In this document: positions 25,306-34,315 of the stretch, one piece after another
Layout: the number at the start of each line of letters is the position of its first letter
Numbering within the stretch: the first letter of the stretch is position 1
Origin: Nocardia aobensis NBRC 100429
Lineage (GTDB): Bacteria; Actinomycetota; Actinomycetes; Mycobacteriales; Mycobacteriaceae
NCBI RefSeq assembly: GCF_000308375.1
Contig: NZ_BAFQ01000012.1
Span: 1 to 54,272, forward strand
Direction of reading: 5' to 3'
Length of the DNA: 54,272 nt
Position numbers and translations under genes: made by a program
The notes under the pieces: model-generated
What the model saw: the letters and a program-made list of their open reading frames with translations, nothing else
The model's database searches: none
What the model was told of the DNA's origin: nothing

Positions 25306-27071
25306 TTCTTCCCTCCGACCGTGTCGAGCACGTCCTTGATGCCCAGCCGGCGCATGCCGCGCGCACCCGCGGCGCGCATCGCGGCCAGCGCGAAACCGAG
25401 TTTGGTGGTGTTGTACGGGAACCACATGAGTTCTTTTTCCTGCGTGGGCAGGATCGGCACGGTGATGGCCTGTTTGCGGCAGTACTTGCGCACGCCGTCG
25501 GCGCCGCCCCAGCGCGCGCCCACACCGGACTGCTGCCAGCCGCCCATCGGCAGCGCGAAACTGAACATGTTGGCGAAGACGTCGTTGATGTTCACCGCGC
25601 CCGCATTCAGCCGGCGCGCAACGCGTTCCCCGCGGGCCTTGTCGCCGGTCCACACCGACGCGGACAGGCCGTAGATCGAATCATTGGCCAGCCGAACGGC
25701 TTCGGCCTCGTCGGCGACCTTCATCACCGGGATGGTCGGGCCGAAGGTCTCCTCGGTCATACAGCTCATCGAGTGGTCGACGTCGGCCAGCACGGTGGGC
25801 TGGTAGAAGGTGCCCACACCGGTGGCCTTGCCGCCGGTCACCGCTCGCGCGCCCTTGGCGATCGCATCCTCGACGTGGTCGGAGACGATGGATTTCTGCG
25901 CGTCGTTGGCCAGCGCGCCGACATCGTATCTCGGCTCCCGCCCGTCGGCGCCCTGACGCAGTTCGCGCACGTGCGCGGCCAGTTTCTCGACGAAGGTGTC
26001 GTAGACCGGAGCCTCGACGTAGACCCGCTCGACCGAGATGCACACCTGCCCGGCGTTGAACAGACCGCCGAAGGCGATGCCGTAGGCGGCGCGGTCGATA
26101 TCGGCGTCGGCCAGCACGATCGCCGGATCCTTGCCGCCGAGTTCCAGGCTGTAGGGGATGAGCCGCTCCACGCAGGCCGCGGCGATCCGCTTACCGGTCT
26201 TGGTCGAACCCGTGAACTGCACGTAGTCGACGTTGTCGACGACCGCCGCGCCCGTCTCGCCGGCGCCGGTCACCACGGCCAGTACCGGCGGCGCACCGAT
26301 TTCGGACCAGCCGCGCGCCAATTCCAGCGCCGACAGCGGAGTCACCTCGGACGGCTTGAGAACGACGGCCGCACCGGCGGCCAGCGCCGGAATCACGTCG
26401 ATCACCGGCATCGCCAGCGGGAAGTTCCACGGCGTGATCACGCCGACCACGGGATAGGGCCGGTAGGCGGTGGTCAGCTTCTTGACCCGGGCCAGCGGGC
26501 TGTGCGGCGAGGGATGTTCGTCGGAGAGGAACTTGCCGGCGCGCCGGGCGTAATAGCCGGTGAGATCGACCGAGAAGCTCGGATCGATCAGCGCGTCGAC
26601 GCGGGCCTTGCCGGTTTCGGACTGCAGCACATCGGCGAGATGATCGGTGTGATCGATGATCCAGTCCTGCAGCTTCAGCAGCCATTCCTTGCGGCCCTCC
26701 GGCCCGATGGCCTCCCATTCGGGCTGGTAGAGCCGCAATTCGCGGACCTTGGCGGCAACCGCGTCGGCCGATTCGGCGGGGACGGTGCCCACCAGCTCGC
26801 CGGTCGCCGGATTGCGCACCTCGATGTCGGTGACCAGCGCGGTCGCCGCTGTCGCCTGCCGCGCGGGTGCCGGGTCCTTCTTCACGGTTGCCGCCGGAGC
26901 CGATTTCGTCGCCGCCGGCGTGCTCGACTTCGCGGCCGGGGCGGACTTCGCCGCCTTCGCGGGCGTCTTCTTGGCCGCGGTCCGGCCCGCGGTCTTACGG
27001 GCGGCCGGCTTGTTTGCGCCGGTCGATTTCCCGGCCGTGGATTCGCCGGGTGACGGTTCGGTATTCGGCAC
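25302..27071 (-). CDS. Aldehyde dehydrogenase with histone-like basic N-terminal tail
   Basis: 589 aa from GTG 27071, behind GGGAGAGA; an ATG at 27116 lies inside the operator and is less likely. Residues 1-77 are an Ala/Lys/Pro/Ser-rich tail with KKTPAKAAKSAPAAK-like repeats, as in H1/HupB tails. The ALDH domain follows: Asn216 (TPWNFP), Lys239 (KPSE), GSTKTG, general base Glu310 (LELGGKDP) and nucleophile Cys344 (NAGQVC). All catalytic residues are present. The ~500-residue core has the usual ALDH length, so the tail is an addition. First gene of an operon with the SDR; divergent from a PucR regulator. Confidence 0.88.
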   Translation of the reverse strand: MPNTEPSPGESTAGKSTGANKPAARKTAGRTAAKKTPAKAAKSAPAAKSSTPAATKSAPAATVKKDPAPARQATAATALVTDIEVRNPATGELVGTVPAESADAVAAKVRELRLYQPEWEAIGPEGRKEWLLKLQDWIIDHTDHLADVLQSETGKARVDALIDPSFSVDLTGYYARRAGKFLSDEHPSPHSPLARVKKLTTAYRPYPVVGVITPWNFPLAMPVIDVIPALAAGAAVVLKPSEVTPLSALELARGWSEIGAPPVLAVVTGAGETGAAVVDNVDYVQFTGSTKTGKRIAAACVERLIPYSLELGGKDPAIVLADADIDRAAYGIAFGGLFNAGQVCISVERVYVEAPVYDTFVEKLAAHVRELRQGADGREPRYDVGALANDAQKSIVSDHVEDAIAKGARAVTGGKATGVGTFYQPTVLADVDHSMSCMTEETFGPTIPVMKVADEAEAVRLANDSIYGLSASVWTGDKARGERVARRLNAGAVNINDVFANMFSFALPMGGWQQSGVGARWGGADGVRKYCRKQAITVPILPTQEKELMWFPYNTTKLGFALAAMRAAGARGMRRLGIKDVLDTVGGKK

Positions 27072-27113
27072 GATGCTGTCTCTCCCCACGTGCGCTGCGC
27101 TGCGAACGGTTGA

Positions 27114-27154
27114 CATTGTGAATCACTTCACTGATCTATGATCGTGTCACAATG
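27114..27154. promoter_or_regulatory. Inverted repeat in the ALDH-PucR divergent gap
   Basis: cattgtga (27114-27121) and tcacaatg (27147-27154) form a perfect 8-bp inverted repeat with a 25-bp spacer, in an AT-rich island. The half-sites are about three and a half helical turns apart, centre to centre. Likely the control site for the divergent genes. Confidence 0.55.
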
Positions 27155-27274
27155 ATTCGCGTGCTGCTTGGTCTTTGCGGTCAAGGACTCGGCTGTAATT
27201 TGGCACCGGAGCACAAAAACTTCGCGGCCGCCGGCGGGCTGCACAACGAGATCGGGTGAACGAGGGGATCGGTG

Positions 27275-28666
27275 ATGGCGACAGCCCCGTCCGATGTGGC
27301 GGTCCGGCAGTGGATGGCCGATTTCGTCGCCGAGACACTGCGCGGCGAGACCCTCGAACAGATGGTGGCCCGGCTCGACGCGCAGATCATCGGCCGCGTG
27401 CCGGAACTGACCGATCGCGATCTGCGCCGCGATCTGGAATCCAGCACCCGGGCACACGCCCTGGCCGTCCTCAGCGGCCTCACCCAGGACGCGATGGAGT
27501 ACGCGGTCCCCGAACAAGCGCACGCCTTCGCCCGCACGCTGGCCCGCCGTGGCTACGACCTGCGGCTCCTGCTCCGCGTTTACCACGCCGGCCAGGAGGC
27601 CGCGATCGACTACATGACCGAGGTGATCGACGAGCGCCGGCTGCCCGAGCAGTTCGAACGCTCGGCGCTGATCCGGCTGTTCGAACGCTCCACCCGCTGG
27701 GTGAACACCTCCGTCGAGGCGCTGACCGACACCTATATGCAGGAGCGGGAGCGCGGCCTGCGCGCGGCGCTCAACCAGCGCACCGAGATCGTGCGGACCT
27801 TGCTGTCGGGTGAGGACATCGACGCGGACCACGCCTCGGCGCGGCTGGGATTCCGTCTCGGGCAACGCCAGGTCGCGATCGTGCTGTGGACCGATTCTGT
27901 TGCGCGCGGTGCCGGTGCGCTCCTGTCCGCCGCGGTGGACGGGTTCGCCCTCCCCGGCGCGGGCGACGGCCGGCGGGAAGGCCCGGACGCCGTGACCGGC
28001 CCGCAGGGCGATGGCCTCGCCGGCAACAGTGGCGCCGCGGGGGATATCGGCGCGGACGACCGGCTGGCGGCCGGCAGTGATGAACTCGGACGGCTGGAAC
28101 GAACGGCCACGCGGCTGGCCACCGCGCTCGGCGGGGTCGGCGTCCTCACCGTGCCGGCGGGTTCGGCGGCGCTGTGGGCGTGGCTCGCGGCCGATGCCGA
28201 GGCGGTCGCCGCCGCGGCCGCCGATATCGTCGCCGCGCCGATCCGCCTCACGCTGGGCTCGTCCGCGACGGGTGTGGCCGGATTCCGGCAGAGCCATCGC
28301 GATGCGATCGCGGCCAGGCAGGTGGCCGAGCGGGCGGCCGTCGATCTCGGCCGGGTGCTGCCGTACGCGCGGGTCGAACCCGCCTATCTGGCCGGTGCGG
28401 ACGTCGCGGCGATGCGCGCGCTGATCCGGCGGGAACTCGGAGCGCTGGCCGCACCGGATGCGAATTCGGCGCGGCTGCGCGAGACGCTGCTCGCCTATCT
28501 GCGCTGTCACCGCAGCCCGGAGGGTGCGGCGGCGCGTCTGGGCGTGCACAAGAACACGGTCCGCTACCGCATTCAGCGCATCGAGGAAACGCTCGGGCGT
28601 CGCATCGAGGAATGTGGCCTGCGGCTCGAGCTGGCGCTGGAATGCGTGGCGGTCTACGGGGTGTGA
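27275..28666 (+). CDS. PucR/CdaR-type helix-turn-helix regulator
   Basis: 463 aa from ATG 27275, with GAGGGG 8 bases upstream; GTG 27272 is an alternative. The N-terminal ~180 residues are a helical sensor domain, the middle a GGDEF-like region, and the C-terminus the PucR helix-turn-helix: LRETLLAYLRCH..SPEGAAARLGVHKNTVRYRIQRIEETLG. The middle domain is split by a ~60-residue Gly/Asp/Ala-rich insert (about 211-270). It is divergent from the ALDH-SDR operon, its probable target. The next gene is convergent only 4 bp away. Confidence 0.88.
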   Translation: MATAPSDVAVRQWMADFVAETLRGETLEQMVARLDAQIIGRVPELTDRDLRRDLESSTRAHALAVLSGLTQDAMEYAVPEQAHAFARTLARRGYDLRLLLRVYHAGQEAAIDYMTEVIDERRLPEQFERSALIRLFERSTRWVNTSVEALTDTYMQERERGLRAALNQRTEIVRTLLSGEDIDADHASARLGFRLGQRQVAIVLWTDSVARGAGALLSAAVDGFALPGAGDGRREGPDAVTGPQGDGLAGNSGAAGDIGADDRLAAGSDELGRLERTATRLATALGGVGVLTVPAGSAALWAWLAADAEAVAAAAADIVAAPIRLTLGSSATGVAGFRQSHRDAIAARQVAERAAVDLGRVLPYARVEPAYLAGADVAAMRALIRRELGALAAPDANSARLRETLLAYLRCHRSPEGAAARLGVHKNTVRYRIQRIEETLGRRIEECGLRLELALECVAVYGV

Positions 28667-28670
28667 GCGC

Positions 28671-28922
28671 TCAGACGCGGTCGCCGGTCGCGCGCAGCGG
28701 CGGTTCCGCGGCCGCGGTCACCGGATGGTCTGGCAGTTCGGCCAGCAGCGTCGTCGTCGCCGCGGCCACCGCGGCCACCGCCTTGTCGAAGGCCGGTTTC
28801 GTGACATACGACAGACCGGTCAGGCCACCCACCTTCCGCACGTATTCCTGTGCGGCAGCGAAGATTTCCTGGTCGGTGGCGCGGGGTTCGAGCCCGCGCA
28901 GCACGGTGATGTTGCTACCCAT
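28671..28922 (-). CDS. DUF2277-like small protein
   Basis: 83 aa from ATG 28922. The core ITVLRGLEPRATDQEIFAAA followed by QEYVRKVGGLTGLS matches DUF2277 as I recall it. The family's usual start MCRNI reads MGSNI here, so the conserved Cys-Arg pair is missing. Function unknown. The frame continues upstream to 29138 without family similarity and without a better ribosome site. Convergent with the PucR gene. Confidence 0.75.
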   Translation of the reverse strand: MGSNITVLRGLEPRATDQEIFAAAQEYVRKVGGLTGLSYVTKPAFDKAVAAVAAATTTLLAELPDHPVTAAAEPPLRATGDRV

Positions 28923-29106
28923 GGCGCCGAGAGTAGCCCTAGTCAGGGGCTTACGGCGCCCGATGAAACGGCAAATGTGAAAAATGTGTGTATCGGACTG
29001 TGGCGGTATGTCCAGAAGCGCCGGAATCCGGCCTTCCGGGTCACAGTCGACACGGCATCGGGAGATAACCGAACCCCCGGATGGCCGATGCGACACAATC
29101 GGAACC

Positions 29107-29928
29107 ATGGCTGCCCGCGACATGCCGACCCTGACCACATTCCCCTATCCGGAACTGGACGAGCGCGAGGACGACCACTGGTCCGGCGCTCAGGTTTCCG
29201 ACGACGAATTGCGCGCGCTGTCCCTGGGGGCGTTCTATTCCGCCCGCTGGGACGCCTTCCACGATGCCCTGCTGCTCGGACCCGAACGAGAACATCCGCT
29301 CGGCGACCGCCGCGAACTGGCCATCGACACCCTGACCGGGGCCTGGGGCATCACCGACGGGACCGAGGCGATGGCGTCGATGGAACAGCTGCTCGACGGG
29401 ATGCACGCACCGCTGTACGCGCTGGTCCATCCGCTGGTGAACGCGGCCCTCAATTCGCCCGAACGGGACCGCTTCGGTGAGCGCGCCGATCGGCATCGCG
29501 CCTTCCTGCGGCAGGTCGGGGCGTTTCGGGGGATGGACAACCCGGAGGCGCTGGTCCGCGACTACGACATCTGGTCCCAGGCGATCAAACTCGATCTGAC
29601 CGGCCATCTGGTGCAGCCGCTGCCCGCCGATATCCAGGCCTGGGATCTCGCCCGGGTGGTCGCGGTGGCACGGATGGCCTTCACCGCCGGCTACCTCGAG
29701 GCCGATACGGCCTGGGATTACGTGATGCGCGCGCTGCCGCCGACGCAGAAGCGCTACCGCAATTGGCGGCAGTTCGGCGACGCCTATCTCACCGGCTGGA
29801 CCTACTGGCAGGCCTGTGAGGACATGGCCGTGCTCAAGTCCGGCGGCACCGATCGGCGGCTCGAACTGGTCCGACTATGGATGCGGCCGACCAGTCCGTG
29901 GCGGCGCATCGCGCTCCAAGGCGAGTAG
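29107..29928 (+). CDS. DUF1266-domain protein
   Basis: 273 aa from ATG 29107 (ATG 29122 is an alternative). The C-terminal half has the DUF1266 pattern: WDLARVVAVARMAFTAGYLE, AWDYVM, YRNWRQFGDAYLTGW-YWQ. The family (including YbeU/YbeR of E. coli) has no agreed function. The N-terminal half is acidic with LSLGAFYSARW. Soluble; no signal or membrane helix. It ends 4 bp before the stop of the next, convergent gene. Confidence 0.75.
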   Translation: MAARDMPTLTTFPYPELDEREDDHWSGAQVSDDELRALSLGAFYSARWDAFHDALLLGPEREHPLGDRRELAIDTLTGAWGITDGTEAMASMEQLLDGMHAPLYALVHPLVNAALNSPERDRFGERADRHRAFLRQVGAFRGMDNPEALVRDYDIWSQAIKLDLTGHLVQPLPADIQAWDLARVVAVARMAFTAGYLEADTAWDYVMRALPPTQKRYRNWRQFGDAYLTGWTYWQACEDMAVLKSGGTDRRLELVRLWMRPTSPWRRIALQGE

Positions 29929-29932
29929 CGCC

Positions 29933-30856
29933 TCAGTCGGGGAGCGAGCGCAGGATCCCGCGGCCGTAACGCTGGAACTGCGCATCGTCCACCATCGCCA
30001 GCGAATGTCGCTCGACCAGTAGTTCCCACTCCGAATACAGCTGGGCCACGCCCGGATCCGGCGGCGCCACGGCGCCGTCGGCGGATTCGCGCTGAATCGC
30101 GAAGTTCACCGCGCCGACGATCCGATCGGTATCGGCCCGGTCGGTCCCCAGAAAACTCAGCGTCGTATTGCCGTCGGTGAGGTCGATGCCGTAATCGCCA
30201 CCCGGTTCGTCGCCCGAACCCTTACCGACCTCGGCCGAGATCAGCGCCGAGACGGGCATCTCGTGCGCATAGCGCGGGGTGGAACCGATCGAGAGCAGCA
30301 GTACCCGCCCGGTGGTGACGGCCAGCAGCCCGCGCCCGCGTCCGGCCGGTGGGACCGCGGTGACCATCGCCGTCTCCAGCATGAACTCGTCGGGTGTGAC
30401 CATCGTGTGCAGTGCTCCGGCGGCCGAGCGGGTCTCCCGCCGGGGTGCCATCCGCCGGATCGCGCGGTCGACGTCGGCCCGGGTCGGTCCGGTCTTACCC
30501 CAGACCGGTGCGGGAGGGACCAGATCGGGCGCCGACATATCGATGCGCTGGGTTGCCAGGATCTGGGAGTTGATCCGCTCCACGATCACGGTCGCGGCCG
30601 GCACGTCGTGTTCGGCGATCAGCACCGGGAGCGGGGTGCGGTCGGCCGGGACGCCGGTGAGGACCGGACTCGGATAACGCAGGTAGATCTCGATCACGAC
30701 GGCGTCGTCGGCGCGCCGGTTCAGCCGGACCTTCAGCAGGTCCGACACCGGAACGTCGAGCACCCGCTCGCCATCGGTGCCCGGCCGCAGAACCTGGAGT
30801 CGCCCGCCGCCGTGGCGCAGTATCGCTGTGGGTGTCCGTAGCTCGACTATGTCCAT
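29933..30856 (-). CDS. Unrecognised protein, possible PH-like domains
   Basis: 307 aa from ATG 30856, directly behind AGGGGG. I do not recognise the family. Two beta-rich regions are visible: residues 1-75 (AILRHGGGRLQVL..VPVSDLLKVRLNR) and 160-265 (GRGLLAVTTGRVLLLSIGST..GIDLTDGNTTLSFLGTDRADTDRIVGAVNF), the second with the strand pattern and terminal helix of bacterial PH-like domains. The tail (QLYSEWELLVERHSL..FQRYGRGIL) resembles a SHOCT-type helix pair. No signal peptide. Divergent from ftsH across 311 bp. Confidence 0.6.
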   Translation of the reverse strand: MDIVELRTPTAILRHGGGRLQVLRPGTDGERVLDVPVSDLLKVRLNRRADDAVVIEIYLRYPSPVLTGVPADRTPLPVLIAEHDVPAATVIVERINSQILATQRIDMSAPDLVPPAPVWGKTGPTRADVDRAIRRMAPRRETRSAAGALHTMVTPDEFMLETAMVTAVPPAGRGRGLLAVTTGRVLLLSIGSTPRYAHEMPVSALISAEVGKGSGDEPGGDYGIDLTDGNTTLSFLGTDRADTDRIVGAVNFAIQRESADGAVAPPDPGVAQLYSEWELLVERHSLAMVDDAQFQRYGRGILRSLPD

Positions 30857-31167
30857 ACCCCCTGCGTTCGTCCTGTGTTGTCGCTCACAATAGGTCGTGC
30901 ATGCCATGATTGGGACCACTTGGACGGACACCGCGAGGTGATCGCCCGATAGGCCGGGAACCACCAGCGTTCTCCGACCGTTTACCTGTTGAACTGCATC
31001 AGCTGCCGAACTGCGCGATGTATCGAGTAGACCGTACGCGGTAACGTGGCTTGTCCGCATCCGTTCTGCCCGACCCGGTCGGTGCCGGTATGGATACGGC
31101 CCCGCCCGACGCATAGTAGGCATACACCGGAAACACCGGAAAGGACTGGCCCGCCGGCCGACGCTCT
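30857..31167. other. 311-bp divergent gap upstream of ftsH
   Basis: No gene seen. It must hold the promoters of ftsH (+) and of the unrecognised gene (-). No strong palindrome or hairpin was found; gtttacctgttgaac near 30979 is the most AT-rich part. Confidence 0.4.
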
Positions 31168-33558
31168 ATGAACCGCAAGACAGTGTTTCGCAACCTGGCC
31201 ATAGTCGCGGGCATCCTGCTCGTGATCTATCTGGTCAGCTACTTCAGCAACGACACGCGCGGCTGGAAGAACGTCGATACCTCGGTGGCGCTCACCCAGC
31301 TTGCCGACAAGCAGAACGTCAAGCAGGTCCAGATCGATGACAAATCGCAGCAGCTGCGCATCACCCTGAAAAACGGCAACGACGCCACCGGCGGCCAGAC
31401 CCAGATCATGGCCAAGTACCCCGGTGGCAGCGAGGTCTCGGCGCAGATCCTGCGGGATGTCCAGGCCTCGGGCGCGCCGTACAACACCGAGGTCAAACAG
31501 GACTCCTGGTTCACCCAGGTGCTGCTGTTCGTGCTGCCGATGGTGATTCTGCTGGGCCTGTTCGTCTTCGTGATGGCCCGCATGCAGGGCGGTGGCCGCG
31601 GCGGCATGATGGGCTTCGGTAAATCCAAGGCCAAACAGCTGTCGAAGGATATGCCGAAGACCACATTCGCCGATGTGGCCGGCGCCGACGAGGCCGTCGA
31701 AGAGCTGTACGAGATCAAGGACTTCCTGCAGAACCCGGCTCGCTATCAGGCGCTGGGCGCCAAGATTCCCAAGGGCGTGCTGCTCTACGGCCCGCCCGGA
31801 ACCGGTAAGACGCTGCTGGCCCGCGCGGTCGCGGGTGAGGCCGGGGTGCCGTTCTTCACCATCTCCGGTTCCGACTTCGTCGAGATGTTCGTCGGTGTCG
31901 GCGCCTCGCGCGTGCGCGACCTGTTCGACCAGGCCAAGCAGAACAGCCCCTGCATCATCTTCGTCGACGAGATCGACGCGGTCGGCCGCCAGCGCGGCGC
32001 CGGCCTCGGCGGTGGTCACGACGAGCGCGAGCAGACGCTGAACCAGTTGTTGGTCGAGATGGACGGTTTCGGCGATCGCACCGGCGTCATCATCATCGCG
32101 GCCACCAACCGGCCGGACATCCTGGACCCGGCGCTGCTGCGTCCGGGCCGCTTCGACCGCCAGATCCCGGTCGGCAATCCGGACCTCGCCGGTCGGCGCG
32201 CGATTCTGCGGGTGCATTCGCAGGGCAAGCCGATCGCGCCCGATGCCGATCTGGACGGCCTCGCCAAACGCACCGTCGGCATGTCGGGTGCCGATCTGGC
32301 CAATGTGATCAACGAGGCGGCGCTGCTCACCGCGCGTGAGCACGGCAACGTCATCACCGGACCGGCCCTGGAGGAATCGGTCGACCGGGTGATCGGCGGT
32401 CCGCGTCGCAAGAGCCGGATCATCAGCGAACACGAGAAGAAGATCACCGCCTACCACGAGGGTGGTCACACCCTGGCCGCGTGGGCGATGCCCGATATCG
32501 AGCCCGTCTACAAGGTCACCATCCTGGCCCGCGGTCGCACCGGCGGCCATGCCATGACCGTGCCCGAGGACGACAAGGGCCTGATGACCCGGTCGGAGAT
32601 GATCGCCCGCCTGGTGATGGCGATGGGTGGCCGCGCGGCCGAGGAACTGGTCTTCCACGAGCCGACCACCGGCGCCTCGTCCGATATCGACCAGGCGACC
32701 AAGATCGCGCGCGCGATGGTCACCGAATACGGCATGAGTGCCCGGTTGGGCGCGGTGCGCTACGGCCAGGAACAGGGCGACCCGTTCCTGGGCCGCACGA
32801 TGGGCACCGGCTCGGACTACTCGCACGAGGTGGCCCGCGAGATCGACGAGGAGGTGCGCAACCTCATCGAGGCCGCGCACACCGAGGCCTGGGCGATCCT
32901 CAACGAATATCGCGACGAACTCGACGCGCTGGCCACCGCGCTGCTGGAGCGCGAGACCCTGCACCGCAAGGATCTCGAACAGGTCCTCGCCACCGTCGAC
33001 AAGCGTCCGCGCATCACCGCCTTCAACGATTTCGGTGAACGTGTGCCCTCGGACCGGCCGCCGGTGAAGACCCCGCGCGAGCTCGCCGCCGAACGCGGCG
33101 AACCGTGGCCGGAGGAGGCAGAGACCCGCAAGCCGAGCCGGCCCGCTCCGCAGCCGGTGCCGGCCAACGGTTATCCGCAGGAGGGTCATCGCAACCCGGC
33201 CCCGGCTCCGACCCCCGGCTACGGCTATCCGGCCCCGCAGCCCGGTAACTACCCGCGGCCCGCGAATGGCCCGGGATATCCGCCGCGGCAGGGTACGCAC
33301 GGCTCCCGCCCGGATTACGGCGCTCCCGCCGACTGGTCGGCTCCGGGCTGGCCGCCGCAGGAGGATCCGTCCGCGGGCGGTGCGCCGCAGCAGCAGCCGG
33401 AGTACGACAGTGGCTACGGCGGATCCCAGGGATACGGCGAACCCCAGCGCTACAGCGGTGGTCATCGCCGGCCCGAGTGGTCCGGAGATCAGGAGGGTTC
33501 GACGCAGAACGGCACCCAGGATCACGGCGATTGGGACGGACCGAACAGCCGCCGCTGA
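31168..33558 (+). CDS. ftsH: ATP-dependent zinc metalloprotease FtsH
   Basis: 796 aa. Two membrane helices (about 8-25 and 115-137) flank an extracytoplasmic segment; the AAA+ domain has Walker A GPPGTGKT (208-215), Walker B IIFVDEID and the second region of homology [19 protein letters not shown]. The zinc site is HEGGH (430-434), where most FtsH have HEAGH. The C-terminal ~155 residues are Pro/Gly/Gln/Tyr-rich and probably disordered, longer than in E. coli FtsH. It degrades membrane proteins. No clear ribosome site precedes ATG 31168. The folate genes follow after 75 bp. Confidence 0.95.
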   Translation: MNRKTVFRNLAIVAGILLVIYLVSYFSNDTRGWKNVDTSVALTQLADKQNVKQVQIDDKSQQLRITLKNGNDATGGQTQIMAKYPGGSEVSAQILRDVQASGAPYNTEVKQDSWFTQVLLFVLPMVILLGLFVFVMARMQGGGRGGMMGFGKSKAKQLSKDMPKTTFADVAGADEAVEELYEIKDFLQNPARYQALGAKIPKGVLLYGPPGTGKTLLARAVAGEAGVPFFTISGSDFVEMFVGVGASRVRDLFDQAKQNSPCIIFVDEIDAVGRQRGAGLGGGHDEREQTLNQLLVEMDGFGDRTGVIIIAATNRPDILDPALLRPGRFDRQIPVGNPDLAGRRAILRVHSQGKPIAPDADLDGLAKRTVGMSGADLANVINEAALLTAREHGNVITGPALEESVDRVIGGPRRKSRIISEHEKKITAYHEGGHTLAAWAMPDIEPVYKVTILARGRTGGHAMTVPEDDKGLMTRSEMIARLVMAMGGRAAEELVFHEPTTGASSDIDQATKIARAMVTEYGMSARLGAVRYGQEQGDPFLGRTMGTGSDYSHEVAREIDEEVRNLIEAAHTEAWAILNEYRDELDALATALLERETLHRKDLEQVLATVDKRPRITAFNDFGERVPSDRPPVKTPRELAAERGEPWPEEAETRKPSRPAPQPVPANGYPQEGHRNPAPAPTPGYGYPAPQPGNYPRPANGPGYPPRQGTHGSRPDYGAPADWSAPGWPPQEDPSAGGAPQQQPEYDSGYGGSQGYGEPQRYSGGHRRPEWSGDQEGSTQNGTQDHGDWDGPNSRR

Positions 33559-33633
33559 CCGGCTGCGATTAGGCTCGACGGTCGAACCGCGCTGTCGGCG
33601 CGTTGATTTACGTGATTGTGGAGGTGTCCTCGT

Positions 33634-34305
33634 ATGTCGGCCAACAACAGCGCTCCCGCCGGCTCCGATTCGGCGTCGGGCGCGGGTGCCGCCGTGGTTG
33701 CGGAGGCACCGGCTCCGATCGCGCTGGGGACCGGTCGGACCTTCGATCAGAAGCGGGCCGAGGCGGCGGTACGGGAACTACTGGTCGCGGTCGGGGAGGA
33801 TCCCGACCGGCCCGGGCTGATCGATACCCCGGCCCGGGTCGCGCGCGCCTATCTCGAAATGTTCGCGGGTCTGTACGTGGAACCGGATTCGGTGCTGAAC
33901 ACCACCTTCGACGAGGGGCATCAGGAATTGGTGCTGGTGCGCGACATCCCGATGTATTCGACCTGCGAACACCACCTGGTGTCCTTCCACGGGGTCGCGC
34001 ACGTCGGCTACATCCCGGGTCCGCAGGGGCGGGTCACCGGTCTGTCCAAACTGGCCCGCCTCGTCGACCTGTACGCCAAGCGGCCGCAGGTTCAGGAGCG
34101 GCTGACCAGCCAGATCGCCGACGCGGTGATGCGGAAACTGGATCCGCGCGGCGCCATCGTGGTGGTCGAGGCCGAACACCTGTGCATGGCGATGCGCGGC
34201 ATCCGCAAGCCGGGCGCCAGCACCACCACCTCCGCGGTGCGTGGCCTGCTGCAGACCAACGCCTCCTCGCGCGCCGAGGCCCTCGACCTGATCCTGCGCA
34301 AATGA
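33634..34305 (+). CDS. folE: GTP cyclohydrolase I
   Basis: 223 aa from ATG 33634, behind GGAGG. Zinc and active-site residues: [12 protein letters not shown] and [15 protein letters not shown]; also [23 protein letters not shown]. It opens the GTP ring to make dihydroneopterin triphosphate, the first step of folate synthesis. Residues 1-32 are a disordered extension. First of four folate genes in order: folE, folP, folB, folK. Confidence 0.95.
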   Translation: MSANNSAPAGSDSASGAGAAVVAEAPAPIALGTGRTFDQKRAEAAVRELLVAVGEDPDRPGLIDTPARVARAYLEMFAGLYVEPDSVLNTTFDEGHQELVLVRDIPMYSTCEHHLVSFHGVAHVGYIPGPQGRVTGLSKLARLVDLYAKRPQVQERLTSQIADAVMRKLDPRGAIVVVEAEHLCMAMRGIRKPGASTTTSAVRGLLQTNASSRAEALDLILRK

Positions 34306-34315
34306 GCGATCGCCC

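Noticed and set aside
30982..33525. 847-codon open frame antisense to ftsH
   Set aside because: Almost entirely opposite ftsH; His/Arg/Leu/Gln-rich with no recognisable domain.
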